Assembly (NCBI GenBank): GCA_010015675.1
Contig: ML976988.1
Location: forward strand, 954,574-1,018,573
From: Byssothecium circinans
Lineage: Eukaryota; Ascomycota; Dothideomycetes; Pleosporales; Massarinaceae
DNA: 64,000 bases
Direction of reading: 5' to 3'
Shown here piece after piece: positions 44,565-56,309 of this stretch (position 1 is the stretch's first letter; each line of letters begins with the position of its first letter). Both the position numbers and the translations under genes were made by a program. The notes under the pieces are model-generated. The model was not told the origin of the DNA. It searched no databases and saw nothing but the letters and a program-made list of their open reading frames with translations.

Positions 44565-45419
44565 ATGTCGACCACCGTCATCGGCGCGCCAGCAGCGCCG
44601 CGAGCTCCGGCGACCCCAATAACCATCCTAAACAATGACACCGCGAAGCTATATACGCATTTGCACCCTATACTGCTTCTCTCCCTCTACGCCTTCCAAT
44701 TCCCGTCGATCGTCACAGACCCTGTTCCAGCGCTCACGAGCACCTTGATTCCACTCTCTATACTTCAGATCGCATACGTAGCGATATGCCTACCGCCGAC
44801 CGGTGGTAGCGGAAGCGCAAATATGCAGGCCGAAAAGAGAAAACCGGGAGAGAAGAAGAAGGCAGCGCCTAGCAAGGTGGAGAGCGGTGTGAATGGGAAG
44901 ATAATTGTAAGTTTATGTTGAGAACGGTGGCCTTCGAGAGTAAAGCTAATGAAAATGGACAGCCTGCATTTCTCTCCCTCCTCCTCTCTACCCTCGCGGC
45001 AGCTCCCCTCCTCACAGGGACCCTCGTCCTCTTCGGCGCACCCATTACCACACACCATACGCACACACTCCTCTGCGGAGCGCATATCGCTCTCCTCTCC
45101 TTCTTACCGCTGGTATATGTGCATGGTGTGGACGGAGCTACATGGCGGGAGGTGATAGCACTCTTGCTGCCGATTGATGAAGTGTATGGGGGGATGATAG
45201 GCTCTGTTGTTGGAGCTTGGTGTGGTGCCATACCCATTCCGCTAGACTGGTAAGCACAATCCAAATACTGCGTAGCCACGCGCAAATGCTTACATGAGCA
45301 GGGACCGTGAGTGGCAGAAATGGCCAGTAACGATCGTTACGGGAGCGTATATTGGCTACGCAATTGGAAAACTCGTTGGCGGAACGCTATTGAAAGGAAA
45401 AAAGATCATGTTCGAGTAG
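44565..45419 (+). CDS. GPI11: GPI-anchor biosynthesis protein PIG-F (Gpi11)
   Basis: Three exons (44565-44906, 44963-45249, 45302-45419) give 248 aa with about six membrane segments. The family signature [16 protein letters not shown], followed by [14 protein letters not shown], is rebuilt across intron 2. Gpi11/PIG-F partners Gpi7 and Gpi13 in adding ethanolamine phosphate to the GPI glycan in the ER. The basic loop [16 protein letters not shown] lies between the second and third membrane segments. I started at the ATG of MSTTVIGAP; the frame is open upstream only from a TTG. Confidence 0.92.
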
Positions 45420-45536
45420 GGATAGCTAATGTCTCTCTAGTGAACGGAATGTGTCATGTTTTGGAATACGTTGAAAAAAGTAGCCGTTAGCAATTGATAC
45501 CCAGATACCAATACATTGCTCTTCGTACATGCCGAT

Positions 45537-46083
45537 ATGCTGCCGCCTGCCAAGAGGCCTGCGGTAGCCGAATCCCACCTTGGATTACGCGAACCCCACC
45601 GCTACGACACAAAACAACGGACGCTAAATATCGTCGGTAGAATGTCAACGCTATTCCCACTTGCTAAACGAGCGACCCCGGAGGAAGCCCGCCAAAAGGC
45701 CGGCTATTCTAAAGTTGAGTGGGCCAGGTTCTACGTAAGGGCGATCATATATCCTCTGCTCCCGGCTTCTATCCGCTTATCACCTGCCACAGGAACTTAC
45801 CAAGGATGAGGCAAGGAGGCTTACCCAGGAAAACTTGAGCTTGACTTGGCCACGCACTCCTGAGGAGAAGAAGAAGGAGGTGATGGATAGGATAAATGCA
45901 GCGCTGTGCAATGAAAACATGCAGCCAGTCGGCGACGATGTCTTGCACTGGCGCATGTCTAGTGCTGTCCGTGATTCGAGGCATAATTCATGTAAGTGTG
46001 ATCTGGTACGGTATCTCGTCCGCATTGTCTAAAATGTTTCAGCCAACCGACCGGCCATCTTACAGAGCAGGTCAGCTGAGTGA
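45537..46083 (+). CDS. Conserved fungal protein of unknown function
   Basis: Three exons (45537-45734, 45793-45991, 46043-46083) give 145 aa. All joins use good GTAAGG/GTAAGT donors and CAG acceptors. It is hydrophilic, rich in Lys/Arg/Glu, with TPEEARQKAGYSKVEWARFY, ENLSLTWPRTPEEKKKEVM, then NAALCNENMQPVGDDVLHW and a SSAVRDSRHNS segment. I recall similar short proteins in other filamentous fungi but no function. If the last intron is retained the frame runs 14 codons further to a TAA near 46032, a shorter alternative end. Confidence 0.55.
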
Positions 46084-46824
46084 AATGTTGGTGGGGAGAA
46101 TTCCTGCGCATGGAGATTGTTGCCAGTAACCCACGTACCGGCATCGAATGATGTGCTGGTGCGCGTCTCAAAAAAGGTCGGATTCTATGCAGTGGGTTGT
46201 TGGTCTGTTGATGAGTTCATACTATGGGACCATGAAGAGCAATCTGAAATGCGTCAGCTTGTATCCGTTCACACCTGGACAAGCCGAATGTGCTTTGGAG
46301 TGTGTACGCTTCCCTGATGTGTCAAACAATCCTGGTCATTCTGCACATTCATTCTCACAGCTTTCCATGGTAATATGTTCCTGGCCCACATCCAGCCCAA
46401 GCCAATCTCGAGTCGATTTTACGGTGACCTCTTCTAAGCTTACCTCACACGATCGTTTTCATCTTCCGCTTCACCAAGATAAATCCGAGCCATCGGCTAT
46501 CTGTCCTTGTTATTCACGGTGACAGTGTTCCACGGCTGTCGACTTCGGACCACGGAGCCTTTCCGCACCGCGGGGTTTGCTTCAACATCATCACTCTCTG
46601 AGTCCAGACTGACCTGGACACTCTTCGTCCGAACACGTGCATACGAAAAAGCCCTCCTCCTTGTACTGTTTCTTGTTTCCATCTAATTGTATTATCATTG
46701 TATTATCATCATTGCATTTTTTCTTCCGTTTTTCATAATACCCATCATCCCGACCAATCGATCCCAATTCCATCTTGAAAACACCCCCTCGCCTCAAGCG
46801 ACAATTATATAACACGAACTCAAC
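46084..46824. other. Intergenic, no gene seen
   Basis: Promoter region of the flavin monooxygenase; AATTATATAACACG lies just upstream of its ATG. Confidence 0.45.
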
Positions 46825-48938
46825 ATGGTCCGTCGCACAGAAGTCCTAATCTGCGGCTCGGGCTCTGCCGGCATCTTCGCCGGAACCTGGCTCGCCCGCT
46901 ACAACATCCCCTTCCTGATCCTCGAGCAACGTCCCCACCCCCTAGAAATCGGCCAAGCAGACGGCGTCCAGTGCCGCACTGTTGAAATCTACGAATCCTT
47001 CGGCCTATCCGAAGAAGTACTCCGTGAAGCTTACCATATACTCGAAGTATGCTTCTGGGGCGATGATGGCGATGGTGATGGCGGGAATGGGGGGAAGGGG
47101 ATCGAGAGGAAGAGTAGGGCGGTGGATACGGAGAGGGGGTTGAGTCATATGCCGCATGTTATTTTGAATCAGGCGAGGATGAATGGCTTGATGTTAGGGG
47201 AGATGGAGAGGTTGAGTAGGAGGAGAGACGGGCTGGGGCAGGGTGTGGAGTATGGGTGGGGTGTTAAGGGCGTCGAGGTCGATACTGGGAGGGTGGAGGA
47301 TTCAGAGGCGTATTGTTGTAGGGTAGTCGCTGAGAAGGATGGGGTGGAGGAGGTTTTTGAGGCGAAATATGTTTTGGTGAGTTTGGATTTCCGCCATATC
47401 TACTCCTTCCACACATAGGAGTTAGTCTTATCCAGGAATGAGGAGGTGGGAGCTAATGATGGGTTGATAGGGCTGCGACGGCGCCCACAGCACCATCCGC
47501 AGAAGCCTGGGCCTCACTATGCTCGGCGAGACCACCGATACTGTCTGGGGCGTCATGGACATCTACCCCGTAACCAACTTCCCCGACATTCGTCGTAAAT
47601 GCACCATCCACTCCCAAGCCGGCAATATCCTCATCATCCCCCGAGAAGGCGGCTCCCTAACGCGCTTCTACATCCAACTCCCCGCCGGCTCGCGCGCCAA
47701 AGACGTTACCTTATCAGACCTCCAGGCCACCGCGAAGAAGATCTTCCATCCGTATGCGATGGACTTTGCTGATACGTATTGGTGGAGCGCGTATAGCATC
47801 GGCCAACGCCTTGCAAACGAGTTCCATAAAGACTACAGGGTTTTCTTGACGGGTGACGCATGCCATACGCATTCTCCCAAGGCGGGGCAGGGAATGAACG
47901 CCTCGTTACAAGATGGATATAATATCGGTTGGAAACTAGCCTCAGTTCTTAAACACCTTTCCCCTCCTTCGCTGCTACGAACATATGTTCTCGAACGCTC
48001 GAAGACGGCGGCGGATCTTATTGCTTTCGACCGCGAGTTTGCGAGGAAATTCTCTTCCAAGGAGGAAAAAGAGGGCGATTTCGCGGACTTCTTTGTGAAG
48101 AGTGGGAGGTATACGGCGGGATTTACGGCGCGGTATGAGGATTCCGAGATTACGGATGCGAAGGGGAGTAGGCAGGAGTTGGCGAAGACGTGTATAGTGG
48201 GGATGAGGTTTCCTAGTGCGCAGGTTGTGAGGTTTTGTGATTGTAAAGCTTTGCAGTTGCAGAGGGTTTTGCAGAGTGATGGGAGGTGGAGGGTGGTTGT
48301 TTTCGCGGGGGATGTTAATGTGGCTGCGCATAGGGAGAGATTGGTTAAGGTGAGTTTGAGATGTGGATGTTGCTTTTTTTCCCCCTAGGGCGTGTTTAAG
48401 TTACTGACGTGGATGCCGAAACAGCTTTCGAAGTTTATGGAACTACTGGTCCGGAGATTCACGCCTGTGGACGAGGATATTGATAGTCTTGTGGAGCCGA
48501 TTTTGGTCCTGAAGAGTAGGTTTTTGGAGACGGAGCAGGAGCAGATACCAGATTTCTTTTGGCCTGTTACTGGGAAGTGGGGGATGAGAGGTACGTTTAC
48601 CCGAATCCTACACACCTTATCTCTTATGGGAATTGAATATACTACTAACCTTCTGTCGGTAGACTTGCACAAAGTATACATAGATGACGAGCACTACAAC
48701 GCTGGTCACGGCCACGCGTATGAAAAATACGGCGTGGATCCCGGAGTTGGCGCTGTGGTCATTGTGAGACCGGATCAGTGTAAGTCTCCCCCCCTGCCTT
48801 TTGGTCTCTATGAACTGTGGCTAAGAGTGCGTAGATATCTCAAAGGTGGCTGCGCTGTACGATTTCCACGGAATCGAAAGTTTCTTTGAGGGCTGCTTTA
48901 TCGAAAAGGGAGATGTGACTGCTGGTGCGAAGCTTTAA
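46825..48938 (+). CDS. Phenol 2-monooxygenase-type flavin hydroxylase
   Basis: Five exons (46825-47376, 47471-48349, 48389-48590, 48663-48779, 48835-48938) give 617 aa, normal for the family. GSGSAG near the N-terminus binds FAD, CDGAHSTIRRSLG is the DG motif (rebuilt across intron 1), and VFLTGDACHTHSPKAGQG is the GD motif. The C-terminal third is the thioredoxin-like phenol hydroxylase dimerisation domain, ending in VVIVRPDQYISKV across intron 4. These NADPH enzymes hydroxylate phenols or resorcinol-type substrates in aromatic catabolism or secondary metabolism; no ring-cleavage genes lie nearby. A Gly/Asp insertion (GDDGDGDGGNGGKG) near residue 75 is unusual. Confidence 0.9.
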
Positions 48939-49130
48939 TATCGATTGACGATGGATGCTGTATATATAGGAGTTAAAGTTAGTGACGTGGGAGGTATGGA
49001 TTGGACGTTGTCACTCAATCCCAAATTTGGAAATCTATACCAGAGATTTTGACCCCAGAGATCAACATCGATCAATACTCAACAATACAAGACAGAGAAA
49101 TCCCACACCGAACGTACAACCCACCCCTCC

Positions 49131-51021
49131 CTACCCCCCATACCCCTCCAACAACCCCTCCAACCAAACTGCAGCAGCATACGCCCCCGGATCCGGAATC
49201 CTACTCCTCTCCCCCGCATCATCCCCCACATACGTCGCCCTCCCAAACCTCGCCTTCATCCCCGCCGTCTCCTTTGCCCTATCCCTCGCAACCCCCACCG
49301 CTTTCGCCAAATCCTGACTCTCCACCAAGCTCCCCACAAACGGAATTAGGACATCCATAACTGTCCTATCCCCCTCCCGTGCCGCGGTGTAATTCTTCAA
49401 ATTCTCCAACGCCAACCCCGCGGCTTCCGAAACGGTGGAGATGTCCAGCGGTTTCGACGCTTTGGTCGTTAAGTTGGAGAGCGCGTTCGTAAAGGCTGTG
49501 ACGAGGATGGAGAGGATGGCGCCGAGGGAGCCGCCTACATCTTCCACGTTCTCGCCTATGCTTTCCAGGAACGGGAGTAAGGGTGGCGGATTCGAACCAA
49601 CAGCGTCCAAGTTCGCTAGGATTGACTTACACACTCCGGAAACGGCTTCACCGCAGTCTCCATCGCCCATTTGGAGATCGTACTGGGTGATTGTGGGCTC
49701 GGCTGTTATGCCAGCGTTGCATGCTTTGCGCAGCGCGGGGAGGAGTGTGGGTGGTGTAGCGGGGCCTTTTGATGTTTCATGGCCTTCGTTGGCTTTGGCG
49801 TGGGCTTTTTGCCTTCGGTCTTGCATTTCTTGAGACACTGTTACAGGGACGTAATTATTTTTCGGCCAGGCGGGGGCGTTTGTCGGGGCGTCGAGGAGGG
49901 CGATGATGTCGTCGTCCGAGACGCCCATTGCGGTTGCCATGCCACTCATATTTCCTAGTGTTATGCTGAAGCCCTGGCCGTTTAGTGAGGTCTCGAGGAT
50001 ACCGGCGTATATGCGTGTTGGGACGATGTCCCAGTCTGACTTTAGGATTTTAAGGGTTAGGTTTGTGAGGGCTTCGAGCTCGAGGCCGGAGAGACCGCCG
50101 AAATTGTTGATGAGCATGACGATGTTGTCTTTTGAGGTTATCGAGATGAAGGCGCGGTCGGTGTCGGCGGGGTCGAGGAGGTATTTGAGCATTTCTTTTA
50201 TGATGTCGGTTGCTGAGGGCATTGGGGATACGGTGTGAAGGCCCTGTAATTCATGTATCAGTCAGTGAGTGCTGTGGTCAAACGTGTGAGAGGAACTTAC
50301 AGGCTCATTATGAATACCCATTCCCAGCACATACGCATCGTCAGGTATATGTTCGAACGCTTCTCGTCCCATAACGTGGCAATGGTCCAGACTCGCTCCT
50401 ATAGTAACGAGCTGCGAGTTTCCCAACTCGCCAATCTTCCTACACTGTTCAAATGCCCAGCCCTTTTGCGACGCTGCGCCGATGAGCTTGATCACTATTC
50501 CACACGATTAGCAACCCATTCTTCTCACTTCCACCGAAAATATACATACCTAGTAAATTTCCCGCCAACCCCCTCCGTCCCACTTTCCCACTCTTCTCCC
50601 TCCCAAGTGCCGCATCCTCCGCCATGCACACAACATCAACTTTATACCCCAGCGCCTGTCCCTTCTCCCTCGCTAGTCCAAAATGCAACATATCCCCCGT
50701 ATAATTCGTGATACACAATATCACACCCACATCAGACGGTACATTCCGAATTCCCGCCATGATCTGCTTGGTACTCGGCGAAGCAAAGATATCGCCGCAG
50801 ACGGCAGCAGAAAGCATACCATCGCCAACGAAACCAGACCATGCGGGTTCATGGCCCGACCCGCCGCCTGAGATGATGGTGACTTGCGAGGGTGGGTGTG
50901 CGGTGTTGTAGACGACGCGATTTGGGGCATCCAGGGCCATGTGTTTGTTGCGTGTTGTGAGGGAGGTGAGCATGTGGACTACCATGCCCTCGGGCGAGGA
51001 GAAGAAGTGCTTTCTTGACAT
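49131..51021 (-). CDS. DAK1: Dihydroxyacetone kinase
   Basis: Three exons on the minus strand (50550-51021, 50301-50494, 49131-50243) give 592 aa, the length of single-chain ATP-dependent DAK. The DhaK half has ISGGGSGHEPAWSGFVGDGM and the substrate-binding His in GASLDHCHV; the DhaL half has MGDGDCGEAV, GGSLGAIL and a C-terminal GRATYVGDDAGE. It phosphorylates dihydroxyacetone (and glyceraldehyde), detoxifying DHA and feeding glycerol or methanol-type carbon into glycolysis; it is cytosolic. I chose the ATG at 51021 (MSRKHFFSS), which matches the family start, over the longer open frame to a GTG. The last exon starts GLHTVSPMPSAT directly after a TTACAG acceptor. Confidence 0.93.
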
Positions 51022-52089
51022 TTCGGCGGCGACAACGGACACGGGTAGGAGAAATGGATTGTGGAACTTCACGTTCTTTCGAGGAGGTGGTTATGCGACT
51101 TCGAATATCTGTGATTTGTCAATGTTATTCAATTGGTTCATAGCTATGCTGTCGTACCAAGCTGCGAAGCTTGAAGACAATATGGAGTGACGTACGTACC
51201 GAATGCGCTGCACTGACGAGTCTGCTCGAAACTTTCCAAACCCAACGAACAGTTCTCCAAAATGAAGAGAAGAAGAAGAGCAAAACCGGAGCAAAGGAAA
51301 GGCAATCCCGCGCCTCATCAATCAACAGCGGCAACACCCAATATATACCAACTAATACCCTTCCCCCGCGGCACCCCCGCAGAGCACCGCATGTATCGAC
51401 CAAGCCCCGCCATCCTCTCCAAAGCGACCACCTAAAGACCACGCGCAGCACAACCTGGCCCGTAATCATGTCCGGAATGCTACTTGCGCCGCCGACGTTG
51501 CTGGAAAAAGGATCGCGAATCATGAATGTGACGTGAGTCGTGAGTGTTTGCGCCGGGGTTTCCTGTTCTGGACAATCCGGTAAGGGTGTTCACTGGTTCT
51601 GGACCCTTGGGCCTGTGGACTGCGGCTGAAGACGTGAGGGTTTGTGAGTCTCCTATCGGCGCCGGTCCTAAGGATATGGAAAAAAGGCTACTCAAGGGCG
51701 CCATGAGATCCAGTCGAGGTTGGGAGACATGAGTAGCAAAGCGCCCCAATGCTTCTGAGTAGGTTCATAGGAGGCCGCATGTTCTCTAACAACACGCCAG
51801 TCATCGTGCTGAACAATAAAGCCGCTATCATCTTGATTAGAAGCTAAGTGGTGGTAATATTACTATATAAGCTATCGATATCATAAGTCCGTCCCAATAC
51901 TGCCTCCGAGCTATGTCCAGCGTCACTACCCAAAACCTTCCCATGCTCCAAATACAGCACGAATCCTCAAAGCGACGCTAATACCGTACACATTGATTAC
52001 AAGCGCATGCTATACTAGCATGCTCCCAAACGCCATGCCATGCAGCTGCTGCGTAATAATAAAAGCCGGATAAAATGATCGAAAAGCGG
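51022..52089. other. Intergenic, no gene seen
   Basis: Promoter of the DHA kinase and 3' flank of Chs7. Frames of 60-130 codons on both strands look like chance. Confidence 0.45.
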
Positions 52090-53147
52090 CTAATGGCCGA
52101 GGGAATAATGCGACGATCGTGGGTGGTATGACTGTTGATACATCGAGGGTGCGTAATCGCTTTCTTGGTAGACAGTACCGCGCTTGTCTTCCTCGGGCAG
52201 AAGCTCTTTGACTTCCCAGTTGTGCGCCTTGACGCCGACTGAAAATTCGAGATCCTCGCGGGTAATGGAGTCCCAGTACTTGTAGACCATCATGACAGCC
52301 AATAGGTTGCAAATAGTGGCGAGGAAAAGGCCGTCAAAGTAATGCTGAACATTGTCGCAGATGATGTCGCTGAACACGTAGAGAATGACCTGGCCGATGA
52401 CGAAGAAGAAGACGCCAAAGGTGATGTCTCCCAGCGGCCAGCGGTCCGTAAGGGTTCCGACGACGAGCAAGATCTGACTGGCAGCATAGACAAAGAGGAA
52501 GATGGCGTTGACAATGTAGGTGACGACGAAGACACCGATCGGGTTGTCGGGGTTCAAGCCAGCCCAGCCCTTGAAGGTGAGGAGTGATACAGCGCCGCCG
52601 ACAATGAACATGCCGAGCGAGCAGAGTCGCAAGAGCCAGACTGACAGCGTTGTCCCGTCTTCATATAGCTGAAAACCAACAAAGCCGTTGATGAGCAGGC
52701 AGGTGCAGAGAGCCGACGTGAGTCCGTTCTGGGCAGCAGCGAAGTAGGGATACGAGGCAGAGCCAGGCGGGGAGACGCCGGCATCGAGGACGAGAGAGAT
52801 GGCAGTAAGGGCCATGTAGATGTAGAAGAAGGATGTAATTTCCTTGCGACCTGGTGCTGTTAGCGGCGCATTCTTATTCTCTATGCTCTCGTCCTCTTCA
52901 AGACCAACATACCGACGGCAGTGAACTTGGAGCGCACGTGAATAATCATAATCACCGTCATGATGAGCGCCAAAATGTGCATGAAGTCGTTCGCGGCCTG
53001 AAAGATGAGCGTGTTTGCCAGCTCAATCGTTCGCGAGTAGCACTTCGCCTGAATGCCGGCGCGGCCGTTGATGGCCTGGTGGCCGACGAGGGCACACAGA
53101 GGTATCGACGCCTTGGTACATATCGTCGAGAAGTCGCCGAAGCCCAT
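52090..53147 (-). CDS. CHS7: Chitin synthase export chaperone Chs7
   Basis: Two exons (52913-53147 and 52090-52850, minus strand) give 331 aa with about seven membrane segments. MGFGDFSTICTKA, PLCALVG, CYSRTIELANTLIFQ and TVIMIIHVRSKFTAVGRKEI are typical of Chs7. The ER protein is needed for folding and export of class IV/III chitin synthase (Chs3 type), so cell-wall chitin depends on it. The C-terminal tail is cytosolic and Ser/Tyr-rich. The 62-nt intron uses GTATGT, a GCTAAC branch site and CCAG. Confidence 0.94.
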
Positions 53148-54129
53148 TTTAGGTGTTGAAGGAGGAGGATTGGGAGAAGCGGAGGCGACGGTGTCTGCTG
53201 GAACTCGAATGGGGCTGACAACAGGAGAGGAAGCCCACTCGACGGCACGAGAGGACGGCGACGATGAGGTCGCAGTTCAGATGGTGGACGAGGGAGGGGT
53301 AACGAGAGTATTCACCGTCGGTCGCGCCTGTTGACGTCTTGACGAGGCGGGGCGTGAGAGGTGGGTCGCTGGTCGTCCAAGCAGCAAGCAGCCGGCCAGG
53401 TTGGTTGTCAGGGAGAGGAGTCGTTCAAGGGGCGACGGCCTGCCAAGCCCGCACGGCCCCGCTGCAGGTCCGCTTTCCGTGAACACTGAAAACATTGTCC
53501 GCTCAACACCAAAGTCCATGATCGCCATCATCACGGCTCACTCAAGACGTTTCCGTCACAGGTTCCTATACGACGAGCACGATTGCCGCTGACGAGCTTT
53601 CCAACACACTTCTCACATCACAACGACGCTGGATCTTCCGTGCTCCCTAATCTCGACGCGACCACTCCCGGCCAAGCACATTGAGGAAACCATGGACCTG
53701 TCGCATGCGTTGCCGACGAGCTCGCGCTTTGTGAAATGGTTTCATGGAAATTTTCTTGTCAGACTAAAAGTGGACGGTACTATTATGATGAGACGTTTCA
53801 TCACATAGGCAGAATGTCCGGCACTCAACCTCAACATCAAGCACAATTGAGCAACGCTCAACTTATGGTCCTTGACCGCTCTGAAACTACTACCATGTTC
53901 CAATCATCTTGGATAGGCTTCTCTATCTTTCGACTCCATGATTGCACGGTGCTCTTCATGAGTCCAAAGACAACATCCGGCCTGGTTCCCTGCCTAAACG
54001 TCCGCTGTCACCTCTCAAGATGACTGATATCTTCCAGAATGGTAGCGGAAGCCCTTGAGGACATGTCCCATCATGCGGTCGAACTGATTACACTATCAAT
54101 CAAGCAGCATCAATCGAATTTACTGCGAC
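53148..54129. other. Intergenic, no gene called
   Basis: A 95-codon frame from 53736 and others show no protein family features. Just before the next entry, an ATG at 54039 opens 30 helix-like codons up to a GTGAGT, possibly a stray exon. Confidence 0.35.
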
Positions 54130-54345
54130 GTGAGTCCCCGGCAATGGGGTAAATATTTGTCCCATTATGATGTAGACATTGTGCTCTACAAACCTCAGCA
54201 TTTGACAATTAGTTCTGACTATATCACTTGGTGGATAGACCGGAGTTGCCTTTCTCACGTCACCGACAATTGACTTCTCGATCACAACGAGTACTACAAA
54301 CACTTCAAAGAAATCGTGAGAGAGTACCGATCTCGCACCTCATAG
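54130..54345 (+). pseudogene. Possible reverse-transcriptase/RNase H remnant
   Basis: A 72-codon plus-strand frame with one TGA reads RQWGKYLSHYDVDIVLYKP, then DYITWWIDRS and, after the stop, LLDHNEYYKHFKEIVREY. It resembles the end of the RNase H and connector region of Ty3/gypsy polyproteins (pattern W-x-x-x-L-S-x-[FY]-D-x-D-I-x-[YL]-[KR]-P, then D-x-[LI]-[ST]-R). No long terminal repeats or other retroelement parts are visible within 1 kb. It is either a tiny retroelement scar or coincidence. Confidence 0.3.
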
Positions 54346-54405
54346 CCAGGAGCTTCTTGCCCGTACATATGCACCCCCTCATCCACCCTTTCGCACTGAC
54401 TAAAG

Positions 54406-54681
54406 GATCTATGCAATTTGACACCGCTGATATACGATTCGGGCCACGCACAACACGTACGCCCAGTCCAATATGCCTTCGTAATGTGCCGCGCTACCAA
54501 TGAAGTCAAATGGTTTATCTCCCTGGTTGAAGTCTCGTCTATGGTTGGAAACAAAGCTAGCGTCGTGATAGAGGGCGGTAAGAAGGGCAGCATGGAAGAT
54601 GCAATGGAGGGTTTCACGACGAGGGTCGAATGGTTACTTTGGAAGAGTGTGGGTCGGAGGCGGAATTTGATCATTCAATGA
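54406..54681 (+). CDS. Possible terminal exon of an unknown gene
   Basis: After a CTAAAG acceptor-like site the frame is open to TGA at 54679-54681: AQHVRPVQYAFVMCR, EVKWFISLVEVSSMVG, KGSMEDAMEGFTTRV. Codon third positions and amino-acid make-up look coding and it continues without an ATG at its start, so an upstream exon would be needed. I do not recognise it. Confidence 0.3.
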   Translation, partial: DLCNLTPLIYDSGHAQHVRPVQYAFVMCRATNEVKWFISLVEVSSMVGNKASVVIEGGKKGSMEDAMEGFTTRVEWLLWKSVGRRRNLIIQ

Positions 54682-54990
54682 GGAGTCATGGTTGGCGATG
54701 GCATGAGTGGATAAGGACCTGCAGAGACCTGTCAGGCTTGGATAGAGAGACAAAATGGAGTACTGTCACGTGTTAGGAGTATTCATTCCCACTTTCGCTG
54801 AATGGTACAAGTCTTGGTACCCGCAGCGCGCAACCATGAGTGGGTGAATGATTTTCCTAGGACGAATTTGAGCTAGTAGGCTCGTGCCTTAGCACGGGCG
54901 TTTTCGCGAGAAAAATTACGCAGGGTAAATAAACAAACCGCACTAGGGACAACCACGATTTCTAGTCTCGCACTACTGAAGAAATTAAAG

Positions 54991-56301
54991 ATGCAGTCTA
55001 CCTCAACTAACAAGGAAATGAGTTCCAAGTTCATGGTCTCGGCACCAGGAAAGGTGATACTCTGTGGCGAACACGCCTCCGTGTACAACAAACCAGCCAT
55101 TGCCGCTGCCATTGCTCCCAGATCCTACCTTCTCGTTGCTCCCTCGGAGGACCCACGAGCCATCGTTTTAGACTTTAGGGATATCGGCCTAAATCATGCG
55201 TGGGACATGGACGCTCTCCCCTGGGACCATGACGCTCTGCTTCCGGCGAACAGGTCATCCTACGTCAATACCCTCGACACCTCGCTACTGCAAGCAATCC
55301 TGCCGCACGCGTCGACCGTCTCGAATAACCTGCCCGAGGCGCAGCGTAAGATCCACATCCGATCTGCAGCCGCTTTCCTCTACCTCTTCATGTCCCTAGG
55401 CCTTCGCGATGGTCCAGGATCCGTCTATACTCTTCGTTCTTTCGTGCCAGTAGGCGCAGGATTGGGTAGCAGTGCCAGCGTGTGCGTCTGTTGGAGTGCA
55501 GCGCTTCTCCTGCAGAACGGCACCGTCGCACGCCCTGACGCTGGTCTGGATACCATGTGCGCGAAGGGACATGTTGAGGCCATCAGTAACTGGGCCTTCT
55601 TGGGCGAGCGCTGTATACACGGGGACCCAAGCGGTGTGGATAACGCGGTGTCTGCAGGTGGGGACGCTGTTTTGTTCCAGAGGAACACCCCCGAACCACC
55701 ACGTATCACCCCTATCCTCTCACTCCCGAAGCTACCGATGCTTCTCATCGATACAAAACAGGAACGCTCGACAGAAGATCAAATCAAGAAAGTACGGGCG
55801 AATCTGTGCGAAGGAACGGAGAGATATCTAGACGACATTGAAGAGCTTACGAATTCTGTGCTTGAGTTGATCTCATCCGGTGGATTCGTTGGGCCCGACA
55901 AGATCCACGCCGTGCGGTCCTTGGGCGACTTGATGAGTCAAAACCACAGGCTTCTGGCTTTGTTGGGGGCGTCCCATCCACGACTGGAGCGCATCATCAA
56001 GCTTGTGGATGGTGCGGGTATTGGCTGGACGAAGCTTACCGGTGCTGGCGGAGGAGGATGTACTATAACGCTATTGAACCCCGACGTTACGGACGAGACC
56101 AAACAGAGGTTAGAGAGACAGTTGAACGCTGAGGGTTATAAACTGTACAAGACCTCCCTAGGCTCTAAGGGGGTTGGGTTTCGTGACTGCTCCATGGTCG
56201 AGGGAGACCCTATTGGAGACATGACAGAGGAGTTCACGGCTGACTTGGAATTTAAAGGGATTGCGCGAGGACTGAAGGACTGGATGTTCTGGCGTACGTA
56301 G
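54991..56301 (+). CDS. ERG12: Mevalonate kinase
   Basis: A single exon of 436 aa of the GHMP kinase superfamily. It phosphorylates mevalonate with ATP in the sterol/isoprenoid pathway. Motif 1 is SAPGKVILCGEHASVYNKPA with the active-site Lys; the ATP-binding motif PVGAGLGSSAS lies near residue 150; the catalytic Asp is in GDPSGVDNAVS; motif 3 is KLTGAGGGGCTITLL. The first ATG gives nine extra residues before MSSKFMVSAPG; a start at 55018 is also possible. The family length is about 420-450 aa. The gene stops close to the decayed AAA+ pseudogene that lies on the opposite strand. Confidence 0.95.
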   Translation: MQSTSTNKEMSSKFMVSAPGKVILCGEHASVYNKPAIAAAIAPRSYLLVAPSEDPRAIVLDFRDIGLNHAWDMDALPWDHDALLPANRSSYVNTLDTSLLQAILPHASTVSNNLPEAQRKIHIRSAAAFLYLFMSLGLRDGPGSVYTLRSFVPVGAGLGSSASVCVCWSAALLLQNGTVARPDAGLDTMCAKGHVEAISNWAFLGERCIHGDPSGVDNAVSAGGDAVLFQRNTPEPPRITPILSLPKLPMLLIDTKQERSTEDQIKKVRANLCEGTERYLDDIEELTNSVLELISSGGFVGPDKIHAVRSLGDLMSQNHRLLALLGASHPRLERIIKLVDGAGIGWTKLTGAGGGGCTITLLNPDVTDETKQRLERQLNAEGYKLYKTSLGSKGVGFRDCSMVEGDPIGDMTEEFTADLEFKGIARGLKDWMFWRT

Positions 56302-56309
56302 GATATTCA

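Noticed and set aside
49590..49620. GGTTCGAATCC-like B box on the minus strand
   Set aside because: It is inside the conserved DhaL coding frame of dihydroxyacetone kinase.
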